Assembly: GCF_050948175.1 (NCBI RefSeq)
Contig: NC_135197.1
Span: 10,186,501-10,250,500 of the forward strand
DNA: 64,000 nucleotides
Direction: 5' to 3'
Origin: Xylocopa sonorina
Taxonomy: Eukaryota; Arthropoda; Insecta; Hymenoptera; Apidae
Part shown: in pieces, positions 1 through 12,300 of the stretch
Layout: each line of letters opens with the position of its first letter
Position numbering within the stretch: the first letter of the stretch is position 1
Translations under genes and position numbers: made by a program
Notes under the pieces: model-generated
What the model was told of the DNA's origin: nothing
Databases searched by the model: none
The model's input: only the letters and a program-made list of their open reading frames with translations

Positions 1-343
1 GAACGCGTCTTCGTTCGTCGATACCTTGTTTGGGATCGGTGATCCTCGACGAGGGAGCGACGAATCGGTCCGGGTGCAGGATTAGTTTCAACTAGTGATT
101 CACAAACTGAACGTGGACAACTTTGAACTCGTCAGTCGGTCCTCTAATATTGCCCGAATCGATCGATCGATCGCAACGTGCAACTGTTCGAGCGTCAATT
201 GAGAACCGAGGATCCAAGGATCCGTCCGATCGATCTCGATCGTTCGACGGCGGGACGGTGACGAGTTTAAAGTTCGCGGGAATCCGGCTCGTTCCGTTTT
301 AGTGAGGTCGTCTTAATTAAACTAGATTGGGTATGAGACATAC
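1..343 (-). other. tou: Intron after exon 14 (continues past window edge)
   Basis: Noncoding. It contains a short GATC-rich palindromic run near 157-173. No exon recognised. Confidence 0.7.
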
Positions 344-397
344 CAGCTCGACGGTGTAGAGCATCTCGCGCTGCTTGGTGAGCTCCTGCATGTACAT
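344..397 (-). CDS. tou: tou coding exon 14: extra coiled-coil cassette
   Basis: Acceptor GTGCCGCAG and donor GTATGT; 54 nt, phase 0 to phase 0, encoding MYMQELTKQREMLYTVEL. In vertebrate BAZ2B the preceding segment runs straight into ERERRRQHM, so these 18 residues look like an insertion or optional cassette in this lineage. The next exon should begin with that ERERRRQ-type sequence and lies left of the window. The symmetry allows inclusion or skipping in frame. Confidence 0.75.
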
Positions 398-3300
398 CTG
401 CGGCACAAAACACATCCACAGTCCACCAGTGCTCAAACTACCCTCTACACGCTCAAAACTAACAGTACATCTCGCTCTCCTTAACGCGCCTATCCTCTCG
501 ACCGCGCCAGGAAACAATATCCGAACGTTAAGCTGTTAAACGACAAGCTATTCATTCTTTTCCGGGTTCCACGAGTCTGTAGTCAGATTTTCCGCGCACA
601 GTGACCAATTTTCCGGTTATCATGCAAGATCAACCGAGATCGATGCCGAGGGAACTAATGAGAAATTTTGCTCCCGAAGAACGCTCGTCCGAACCGGTAT
701 TACTCAAGTTTCCTTTGAGTTGCTACGTCAATACCAAACTCACACCCGCGTCACAAGCGAACGGGAACTCAAGGCAGTCTCAGAGACGCGTCGCATTACC
801 GTGGAAATCTACGTTCGAGTAACCAAAGAGACAAAATTACAGTGTGTACACCACAAAACTAAAACGGGGAAGCAAACACGTGTGTAACAGAACTCCGTGA
901 CATAGCATGTCTCTCTATTGAAAGAAAACAGTCTGAAACAAACGATAACACTCTGGATCTCCTCACCGTCGTGTAAGCATTGCTTTCGTATGAAAATTAA
1001 CAGAAAACGCAAGCGACTTTTAATGAAAAGAGGGGACGAGACTTGAAGAAAAAAAAAAAAGAACAAGATATTCATGATATCTCGAGTATGGTATCTAAAA
1101 TAGTAGCAGTTAATTGTGACGGTGAATCAAAGGGAAAAAGAATTAATGAAAAACTTTGAATGGCGTCGCCTGAAAGATTAGTAAAATGGCGAGACGTACG
1201 GACGAAAGCGATGTGGAGATGTAAAAAGAATGTATATGAAACGAAAGCTAATGTCTCTACGAGAAAAATAAACACACACACGCACACCTTCTACTCTACA
1301 GCAATGACACGATCCTAGGAAACGATCCAAATGAAGAAAAAAAAAAAAGAAAAAAAAAAGGAAGATAGAAGGAGAAAAAATATGATTCGAAATTCATTCG
1401 GACTCACCTGTTCTTTCAGCATAACCGCCTGCTGCCGCTTCAGCTCTCGTTCCTGGGAAATCACAGAGAATGCTCGTGGTCATTTTTCTCTCGTTCGTTA
1501 AATTGTCGTTCTTCTAAAAAGTTACTAACGAACCCGGACAGGTGCGCGTATACTCGCGGGAGAGTGGGGACAAATTAAAATTGAACGAACGAATTCTACC
1601 GAAGGAGAAACACGGGGGTGGCTGCTGCGATCGTTTAACGAGGCAAAAGGGAGCGAACTCGTACTCGCGACTCTGGTGGATACAGGTTGCTCGTAATCAA
1701 CGACAAATTAAATTCCACTTTGATAATCATTTTCTATCCGGTAAAACGACGATGCGTATTGGCAGCCAGTTTTGACGGAAGCGACGCAGATAGAGAAACA
1801 AGAAGAAAAAAAAAAAGTACAATGATATCATAAATTCGTAATTGAATCGTGGCATAGAAAGCGAGAGTTAAATAATAAGTTGGAAGTCAATTTATCGCTA
1901 ACTTTCGCGAACGAAGTTGCAGAAGTTCCACGACGATTTTTATTTTAACAACAAGTGGTAGAGAAAGAGGGTGGTTGAGGGGGGCGGTTGGCGGTTCGGG
2001 GGGGTGGGTGGTGGAAAATGTGAAACGAAGTCGTAGTACGGAGAGAAACCAGGCTACATGTAACAACGATTTTAGGATTACCTGTTGCTTCCGTTGTTGC
2101 TCTTCCTGTCGTATCTTCTCCACCTCTTCCTGCCGTTTTTTCCGAGCCTGCGCACATGCCATATACACACGTCACTCGCATCCGTCATTATTTTCGATGG
2201 ATCAAGCTTACACAATGATTTCTCTCATATATATATATTTTTTTTTATTCCACTTAACGATAGCCGCGAGCGAGTATCATTTTAACGTTTACGAGACCCG
2301 TGTACCGAGATCGTTTCTCTTTCATTTAGTCGCGCGACACTACCGATTGTTACTACATCGTTCTACCGATCGAAGGAGATCTACTGGGCATGGACTGATT
2401 GACAAAAAAAAAAAAGAAAAAAAAGACGCTGAAAAAATATTGTAGGAGGCTCTGTGTCGCGTCGATCTCATTTCGTTTCCGGAACAACAATTCGGTTCCC
2501 GATCGTCTCTTTTTCCTGGATAGCGCGCGAAATGCTCGGGCCCTCTGCGATTTTTCTCTTCCACGCGATCACGACAACCTTCCGCGCTGTAATCCCGATT
2601 TCCGATCTCCCTGTTCTTTCGAGTGGTGTATCTTCCCGCTGCGTATCCGGTATATCCCCGTGTTGCTCGTGATTTCGAAACAGCGTCTACCGTGTAGAGA
2701 AGCGGACGCGTCTACTATCTAGCGGAGACGGTGACAGGGATTAAGCGCTAATCTACCATGTCCAAACTCTAATTTCGCTAATCAACGCTCGGCCGTTGCT
2801 ATTTCTAGCGATCCCGTGATCCTCTGCGTGGGAAATTATTCAGGGAACCGCGAATCGATCTTCTCCTTCTCGAATTCTTGATGAATTAACACAGTACGAT
2901 CCCCGCTGTTTATTTCTGCTTGATCGTGTTATTATGATTATTTATGATTCAACGAACGTGGTGCCTGTAATGGGTTTAATTGATCGCGCGGGGTACAGTT
3001 GCCAGCAAAAGTCATGAGTTTATAATAAATTTGGCACGCAAGTAACTTTTATCACGTATCAACGAGCGAGGTGATACATTTCCAAGCGATATTCAACTCG
3101 AATCGCGTGAAATTGTTTCGTCTCCTCGATTCCTCGTCGACAAGCGTGCACGCGCGCGGACCGTAATGTGTTAACGATACGTTGAACGACGCTCGTGAGC
3201 GGAGAATCGTCGTCCCAAGTGTCTAATTTTGCCCGATCTTTACGAATTCCATGGTCGAGATTCAATGGAACGAATCAACAACTACGAGAACAGGAGAGCG

Positions 3301-6300
3301 TACACAAAACGGTGCGTCGACGGCCGCACGATTCGTGACGAAAGTCCCCCTTTCACCGTGTGTGTGATACACTTGAGAGAGAGAAAGAGAGAGAGTGAGA
3401 AAGAGAAACAAAAACCGGAGAAAAAATCGAAAAAACGAAGTGAGAAGAGTAACAGAAACACCGGATAAAAATCGTACGCATGCTGTTCGTAGAAAATTTC
3501 GTGATTCAAAGAACGTGATAATATACAGATAACGTCGAGAGTGAAAAAGAAGAGATAGAGATAGAGAGTGAGAAAGAGAGAGAAGGAGAGAGAAAAAGAA
3601 TCAAACGGAATGGAGAACAGTGATAAAGAAGAGAGTAGCCAAGCAGAGAAGAATGGAACGAATCGGTGTGTTCCGTGTTCGCGAAGAACAGACGTGACCG
3701 CACGGAACGGTAACGAAAAGAGAGAAACTAAAACGGGTGCGAAATGGGAGTATTGTCGAACGAAACGTAAAGCTTCTCACCAACTACCAGAGAGAAAGAT
3801 ATAGAGTATACAACATATGAAATATATTATTGATAATATATAAATATATATATATATAAAAAGTGTGTATGTATAATATATGATAAACGTATGTATAAAT
3901 ATATATATATAAATATGTATATTATAAAACCACCACCATAATTTGTACAAGAATAAGACGAGAGACAAAGTAAATAGAAAGTATAGAGATAGAGATAGAT
4001 AGATAGAGAGTGTCAAAAAACGAGTAATATAGAAAATATTGTTTCGAAGCGAGTAAAAGTAGAAGAGAACGTGGAGGAGAGAAGTGAAAGAGCGAATGAG
4101 AGAAAAAACGGGAATAAAGAGAGCGCATGCAGGAGCCAAGCAAATATACTCGCCTTATGTATTATGCACCTATTACGTGATATATCGTATAATATCGGTG
4201 TCGTATTAATCGCTGAAGCTGGTAGTAACGAGAAATAAAAGTAAAAAAAAGAAGAGAGAAACTAGAGCCTCTGGTCAATTGAAACGTGTGTAGGAGGAGA
4301 GTAACAGCCTGTCTAAATAGAGAGGAGCTTCTGATAGCTGTGATCGTAGTTTGTATTAAATAGGTACATGGTAGTAATTCGCAATTATAATGTAATAATC
4401 AGAGAATAATGGCGACAGTAATGATACGAGCGATAATTATAAACAGAGGTGGACAACGTTACATGTTCCACGCGACAGCGTTTTACCCTTTTCGACTTGA
4501 GTGAAAAAGGTTGGTTAGGGACGGGCCGTGGGGCTAGAAGAGTGAAAATGAAACGAAGAGAGAATGAAATAAAAAATACCAGAGCGAGAAGAGAAGGAGG
4601 AAAGCGCTTGATTTGCACGGGCAGCGGTATTCGATAATCGGGTAGAGGCACGGAAAAATTCGAAATAAACATGGCATGCTGGATAATCATGTAGCTAGCT
4701 GTTATTTTTTTGTATATAGTGACAGGAGAAGCTAGGCACAGGATAGCATTGCGACAGTCGGTATTACATTCTTTCTAATTTCTCGTCATAGATCCACAGT
4801 TGTTTTACAATCGTGTATTATTTGGAAAAAAAAAAGATAGAGAGTTCCTTGTACGGTCTACGCATACTATGGCCGATCTTGATCGCAATGTCGACATCGA
4901 TGCTCGAACCTCGACAATTTCCTCGACTCCTCCTAGGAATCGAGAAAAAGATTCGACGATTCGACGCATTTCGTGGCGTACGATCCGAATTGAGTATCTT
5001 AACGGGTTACAAACTCGGTGGATTAGTCATCAAAATTTCAACTCTAGCAGATGATCTTCTAAACATTAAAACACGCTACTGTCGATCTCTCCGTTTGAAG
5101 CGCCTCTCCTCGCTTCGGTCAACAGTTCCAACTTCATTTTCACGCGTTCATTGCGTTTTGGGAAAAAAAAAGAAGAAAAAACAAAAAAGAAAAAAAACGA
5201 TGGAAAAAGGAAAGAAAAACAGACTCAATTTGGCGTGTGCCAGGGATGTCGATATCGTTATCACCCGGCGTGTCTGAACCTACGAAAGCACCGTGCGCGT
5301 GTCTATATATATATACGCGCTCGCATTTCCTGTGTCCGCGAGCTGTTTCTGTGTGTGCATCTGTCCTCTTTCGTTCGATCGCTGCGTGATGCACAGATAT
5401 TTTACCGACGTGGCTACCGGTGCCCGTGTGTACCTGTTCGTACCTCGGAACACGACACTTCTGGCCCGTTACGTCGGCGAAAAATCACGACCGGGGACAC
5501 GCCTTCGCGGCCGAGTAAACGAGGCCGTCGAGATTTCCACGGGAAAACCAGCCGCGGATATCGCGAGCGCACACGCGATCATGGGGGAAACCGTTCGCGG
5601 CGGCTCGACGTAAAGTTTGATGGCCTAATAAGAAACAGACGACGGTGTTCGCGTGTAAACCCCATCGATCCCGGCTGAATAAAGATAATCGGGGTTTATG
5701 CGACGCTGGGGCGGCGCGTGGCGTCGTTACCTCGCGAGGGTGCCGTGTCGCACGGCGCGAGAGAGGGGCTAAGTGCCGGGAGGTTGGTTGGTCGATCTTC
5801 GAACGCGCTGACGGCGCACGATTTTTTGCGAATCGTAAACTCTGCGGGTTTCTCGGGGCTCCCTAAAAATTCATCGCATCGACGACGTCCACAATTGGGC
5901 CGGGTATACTCTCGAGTGAAACGCGGCACAGGAGGGGCACGAACCGGTGCTCGCCGTTTGACCGATTGCACGAGGAGGAAATACGTGACCTGACGAGAGT
6001 GACGTATTCGAGAATGGGAAGGCACGAGGTGTAAATGGCGAACGAAATGAAAGAAACGTAGATGTGATAGGTGGTCGATGGTGAAAAGAAATACTGGGGA
6101 ACTGACTCGCAGTGATGATCGATGGAATAATGGCGATGCAAACGATCGAGAAACAGAAATCACGCCCGGCACGGTTCTTTGCACGCGGACAAATTTCCGG
6201 TGACAGACGAAGCTTTATACGTATATCTTACCTCTGGTCGTCGCATCGTGATACACTTAATCTAGCAATGGACAGAGCGGGTTGGTGAACCGAGCGAGGG

Positions 6301-6338
6301 AGAAATAGGGCACGGGAGAGATACAGTGACAGAGAGAT

Positions 6339-6386
<48 letters not shown>

Positions 6387-9300
6387 TCGATCACAAAAAA
6401 GATTGGTGGACGACATAGAAAACCAGGCAATCGTAGTCTTACCTCGAGAGGTCCTTCGTCTGGGTCCTCGTGCAAACCGGGATGAAAAAGAAAAAAAAAG
6501 AGAGAGAAAGAGAGAGAGAGAGAGATAGAGAGAAAGGCGTGTAGGAGAAGGAAGTACGGAAGGCCGTTGTGGAAACGAACGAATCACAGGAACGATGGGT
6601 AACGCTCATTAGTGAACATGAAGTCGATGAGGGTTTTAATGACGATGTAGGAACGTAGAATGCAGTTGGTGTCCCGCGAAAGCTGGGACCGTCGAGCGTG
6701 AAGGCAAAGGTGAGAGAGACGGTGGATTCCTCGAAAGCAATTAATCGAGAGTGCAACTAATGGACAAAGGATTCGCTGAAAGAATAGCGGCGGCGCCGGA
6801 AGTCGGCTCCTTCATCGTGGATCGTTCGGTCGGAAAGTAATTTCGCGCGCGACGATTAAATTCCTCCCATTAAACGCACGCGTCCACCTTGCACGGTTAT
6901 AATAATTCCGATCGACGGGCGAAGCGCACTCGGAACTCAACGCGATCGAACTCCCCGAAGAATCTATCATCGGCGCACGGTGCTGTTGCTCGTGGGTCCC
7001 ACCCGGCAACCGCGATTCCATCGCGAATCCCATCGCTGAGAGTGACACAAAAAACCTCGAGGACGATCTCGCGGTGGAAGGTTCTCCTCAAGGGATGATT
7101 ATGCCAGGGCGGAGAATAGGAGGACGGTAAACTTCGATCTCAAGAAGAAGGGGGGTTTTTCGTATCTTTTTTCTTTTTTTTTCTTTTTTTTTTTCGGGGG
7201 TCAGGAGGCGTCATACGACATCTTACCTCCAGAAGCTCCTGACTTTGCGTCTGGGTCTGGGCCTGCTGGGTATTGTCCATGCTGGCGTTGGTTGTGGTGG
7301 TGCCTGTGGACGTGGTGCCGGAGGTTGGCGTGGTCGGCTGCGTCGGTTGAGACGTTGATGGGACGACCGTGACAGGGGTGGTCGACAATGGGAGAGGCGG
7401 CGGTGGCGGCGGTACCACCTGCACCTGAGGCGGCGTGACCATAACCGCCGCGGGCAAGGTGGTGGTGTTCGCGTTGCTGGTGGTGTTCACGGTGTTCATC
7501 ACCGTGCTGTTCGTTACCAGCGACGCGACGGAGGCCAGATTCGCCGCGACGGAGGACAGGCTGGACTTTTTCACGACCTGATCCTCCGCGTCGGTGTGCT
7601 GCATCATGTCGCGGTTCCTCCAGCTCTCAGCGATGCTCTCGCGGTTCTTCCAGATTGTGGCCACCGTGCTGCTAGCCAGACCCAGCTCGCGCGCCACGTC
7701 GCTCTTGCTCTTACCACGTTCGATCTCTTGGATGATCTTCATTTTCTGCTTGATCGTGAACGCTAGCCGCTTTCGACCCTGCGTTTGTAGGTTTAGGGAT
7801 GCCCAATAATCGATCGTGTTAATCGACGTCACGTGATTACGTGGCGGTGGTACGCGTGCGAGTGACACCCGTCGCTCTTTTCGACGCCGGCACGTCCCCC
7901 GTTCGAGTAGGACGCTCGTGAACAATTGTTTAGAGCAACGCGGGTCAATGATCGTGGTGGTAGTGGTGGTATTGGTGGTGGTGATGGTGGTGGTGATAGG
8001 TAGTGGTGGTTGGATTTCTAGCGTGGTCTCACTGTGAAGAGGATAGGCTGAGCCTTTTTCGAGCTTCGCAACCAACTGAAAGAGTTGCAACAGAACAGAA
8101 ACTAAGGGGGCTCCTCTACACACCTGCGATCTTTCGATTCTTCGACTACTAGCATTCGGTTAATCAGACTCGACTATTTCCATCGATTGACTATCGTAAA
8201 TACAATTATACGAACATCGTAAGCAACAAAGATAGTCACGTTAACGGCTAACGGTGAAAGGAACGACCAAAACAAGTATCGATTAAGATCGATTATGAGT
8301 GAACTGGGCATCCCTAGTTCGCGTCCCAGCTATTTATCAACCCCAATTATATCTAGGTACGTGTTACTGTGTTTTTTCTTTTATTTTGTTTTTCTTTTAT
8401 CCCCAATTCCATTCGGCTGACGTTTTCTTTTGTACCCTCAAACGTCTCGCTTTGTACGGGTGCTGCGTGTTGCGTGTATGTTTTCAACAGGGTGGGCCAG
8501 GTATATATATATAGAGAGAGAAAGAGAGAGAAAGAGAGATACGTATGTGATGTACGAGTGCGTGTGAGAGAGGTGGATGCAAGTGAATGCGAGGGGATGA
8601 ATGAGCGAACTGAGTGACTGAGTGATTGAAAAGAGGGACTCTGGCTGGGTTCGGATTAGTGGGCAGTCTTGTCATCGAAGTGTCTCGGTTTCTCAGGCGA
8701 AATGGATGTAGAGTATTCCGTACACTTTGGGTATCACTGGAGAACTATCACAATGGATGGGGGCTATTAAAGTTTCTACACTCGCGCATTCCAATGTCCG
8801 TGTCGATTTCGGCGCTCGCCGCGGAAAAATCCTCGGGGGAACTTCGTTTCGTCGCCCCTCGAGTCTCCCTTTCGCGATGTTCAGCGAAAAAGGAGGGGGC
8901 GGGGGCGAGAAACTTGCTCCGCTACACTCGTCCCGCACGAGGAGGCGAACGGAGAAGTTTTCCGGGCGAGGCGCGCCTCCCTTTTGCGCTCTCGAGTTCG
9001 TGTACACGCCGATTTCGTTTGTCGTCGTCTTTCGAACTTTCGATCCGTTCCGCTCTCTATTCGAAGGGGGCGAACCGGGCGCGAGCGAGCGAGCGTCGCG
9101 TTTGAGTTCGACGCCGCGCGAGGCGTGTACACGGATCGACAGAGAGAAGGGAAGCGCCGTACGAGTAGAGGAGAGAGAACTAATCTAAGTGGTCTCTGGT
9201 TCTAACCGATCATTCGCCGTCGGACTATGTGAAAAATCGGGTGAAGACAAACTACGCCACGACAAAGACCGATCTATGCGAAACTGTCTACAGCGCACAC

Positions 9301-12300
9301 AAAAAGCACCCGGGACTATGGAGCACATCTCGATGAACACGACTATTTTCCACTATTCTGAAAAGCTCGAGACCAGGGAACCCTCTCGTTCGAATTTTAA
9401 TTTCCGCTTCGTCTCTCTCGCTCTGTCTCTCTTGATTAAAATCGACATTTAAACGCGAGACGTGTTACCGGCACGATTTCGAACGGACGAAACACCGAAA
9501 GTCCCATAGTCTCGATTTTCTCGGCGATTCTTTCCTCCCATTCTCTCCTGCACTTTCACCCGTTCATTCAGTCTCTATGAAAGCTGCACGGTTCATCGCG
9601 ATTCTCATCAATAGAACCGAAAGGACTGTCGGGTCGGTTCTCGCCGTGTGGAGGACCCGGAAGCTGGATGCAGCCACAAACGATCTTCGGTCAACTCACG
9701 ACTAAGAGAGAGAGAGGGACGTTCTCGACTCTCACTGGGGATGGGGGAGAGCGTGTCGCGAACAGAAAACGTATCGAACACAAAGCTAAAAATAAAGAAA
9801 CTTGGGAGCTAAGGGGGGGGTTTCGAGTAAAGAGGCGGCGGTGGAGGTTAGAGGGTGGCTGAGGTCTTGATCGGTGTCAGTCGGAAGAAAGAGACTCTGG
9901 GAGGACATGCTGGGTTCTCCTGTCACTATTGCTAGCGATTCTTGGTCGTCTATATGGAGGTTTTGGTTTTCGTGTGTCCTGGGACATATTTTACTATTCT
10001 TCTTCTGGTTTTTTTTCTTTTCTTTGTTCGGTTGGTTGTTGGAATTCATAGTTCGAGGGTTGGTTCAGAGGGGTTCACATATATGCGAGTATATAAAAGT
10101 TTCTGGAGTTACAAGAATATCCACTGGAGGAGTATATATATATGTATGTATATATATAATGTACAAATAGATGTATATATATAATATACGTATATAGATA
10201 TAGATAATATATATGTATATGTATAATATAAATACGACACACACAGAGAGCATGCGACACGCACGACAGGTGGACAAAATACAAAAAAACGTAGTAAGGT
10301 ATCCCAAATAGAGTAAGAGAACAGACTCCTTGTGAATGAAACAACGAGAATCGAGACAAAACGTGAAAAAGAAAGTAAACACGGTCGTAGAAGAGAGTCA
10401 ACTTACCTCGAGCAGCTGTTGGTTTCGGATCTCCCGTTCCCGTCTCACCGCCTCCTGCCTCTCGGTCTTCTCCTGCTCCTTGATGAGCCTGCAACGGGAA
10501 CACGATTAAAAAGATTCGATGATTCGCCACCCAAACGTAGGAAATATTCCCCTATAGAAGCAAGTAGATCACGATTCAACCGACGGCGCAACGCTCGGCG
10601 CAAAAACGTTTACAGGGGACGTTGAACTCACCTGGCCTGCTCCTTGTGCCGTTGAGCCTCCTCCTTCGCCAGTTTCTTCGCGTACGCGAGCTTCTCTCTC
10701 TCGTACTGATTGTTCGTTCGCGCGTCCCTGAAACCACCCGCGGCCCTCAACTCCTCCAGTCTTCTGGCCACTTCCTGGGCGCCCAGCCTAACGAACTCCG
10801 CCTCCGCGAGGCCCATCGTCGGTTGCAGGAACTCGCCCACCAGCGGGCGAGACGAGAACGAGAAGTTCGCCGTGGTCAACTCGGGTGGATTCTGTTGATC
10901 CAGAAACTGCAAGAATCCAATTCCACCGTATGTATCGTACACGCGAGCGCACTATTACGAAAGTCGCGAAGGACAAGTTTTACCCGCTCGAGAAAAGACA
11001 CGCTCGAATCGATCGAGAAACGAGCGAACCGGACAACTCCACAACGATACACGCTAACTAACCTTCGCCAAATCCGGACTGCTCCTGAACGTCTTTCCGC
11101 AAGGACTGTAATAAGACACGTCACCCTTTATCACCCCCGTTTTCCCTAGTCCCTTGATGACAGTCTCCCTCTTCCAGCCACGCTCGAGGGGCACCTGGAG
11201 GTCCCTCTCGCTCGGCTTCACCTTCCTCCTCTTCGCGCTGGACACGCCATCCGCGTTGTCGTCGTCGGTGTCCGTCACGACGTCCGTGTTGCTGCCGCTC
11301 TCGCTCGTCACGTCCATGTTGCTCTCCTCGCCGGACACCTCGAGCAGCTTGTTCTTCATCTTCTCCTGCAAAGACCGCTATATAGGGAGCATGGTTTTAG
11401 TGGGAAATCATAAGTGAAAAAAAACGAAAAACGAGCACGACGGATCACCGTTTCGTCCACCGCCTTAGCTGCACCTGTTTCACGGCTACGACTCGAAGAA
11501 GCAGACCCCGTATTAAAAAATGAAAACCCAACAAGGACCGCGGATCGAGTAAAAATTCACGGCAACTGAACTCACGAGCAAAGAGCAAAATCGAAACGAA
11601 AAAAAGGAAGAGAAGGAACAGAACGGCAAAGGATCGTCTTCGAGGGAACATCGTCGAACACTTTACCTGGTTCTTGTCGTCGCTCTGACCAGTTGCGCTC
11701 GCGTGCAGCTGAGCAGCCAGAATGTTCGACCTGAGCAACGAGACCTGATGAGACAATGGCACATTTGGGTCCAAGGTGGGCGTCGGTTTGATACCCAGAG
11801 CTCTGCTCTGAGCCAGCAGCGAGGCGACCGTGTTCTTCTTCGGTTTCGACACTCCACGGCCAAGGTTCCTCGGCCGTCCATCTTTGTGGTGCGTCGAGCT
11901 AGCACTCTCGCTCTCCTCGCTTCCGCTGCTCGGCCGTTGCGGCGAATCCGCCGCGGCGAACAGCTGTGCCAACGACGGACTCGGAGACGCTGGCACGGGC
12001 ACGGAGTTCTGGGGCACCCTTCGCGGCTTGGGTCCGGGCTTTCTCCTCGCTGTGAACGCACGAAACAGACCGCGTTCGTTAAAGCGTTCCTCACCCCTGT
12101 TCGCAACGAAATCTCATCGCGATGAAGACACTTACAGGTCCGATCGGAGGCGAGCAACGACTGGCTTAAATTACTGAGCTGGCTGAGCGGCTGGCTACCG
12201 GAAATCGGCGAGCTACCGCTCGTCGTCGATGGTTTCAGCGACAGGTTCAACGGCGCGTCCGAATCGCTCGAATTGTTCGCGTTTGTGGTGGTCGTGTACG

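Larger units (their letters stand above)
2148..6231 (-). other. tou: 4-kb intron, AT-rich, with simple repeats
   Basis: It holds GA-rich tracts (3373-3411, 3545-3600), a TA-rich block (3815-3927) and a GC-richer patch at about 5290-6000. Open frames in that patch lack splice logic or homology that I recognise. No exon called. Confidence 0.65.
7779..10406 (-). other. tou: 2.6-kb intron between exons 10 and 11
   Basis: It holds a GGT-rich repeat (7954-8012), a TA/GA run (8503-8540), a CpG-rich stretch at about 8800-9180 and a TA block (10132-10230). An open frame at 9786-10049 on the minus strand lacks a convincing acceptor and is not called. Confidence 0.65.

Noticed and set aside
5221..5295. 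Plus-strand peptide CQGCRYRYHPACLN resembling half of a PHD finger
   Set aside because: Only one C..C..H..C half-pattern, on the strand opposite the gene, flanked by poly-Lys from an A-rich tract; no second half, no acceptor or donor.
5730..5767. Possible 38-nt minus-strand microexon before a GTAACG donor
   Set aside because: Length is not a multiple of three while both flanking boundaries are phase 0, and the acceptor is weak.
9786..10049. Minus-strand open frame in the intron between exons 10 and 11
   Set aside because: The peptide looks plausible in part, but no pyrimidine-tract acceptor precedes it and its start lies in A-rich low complexity.
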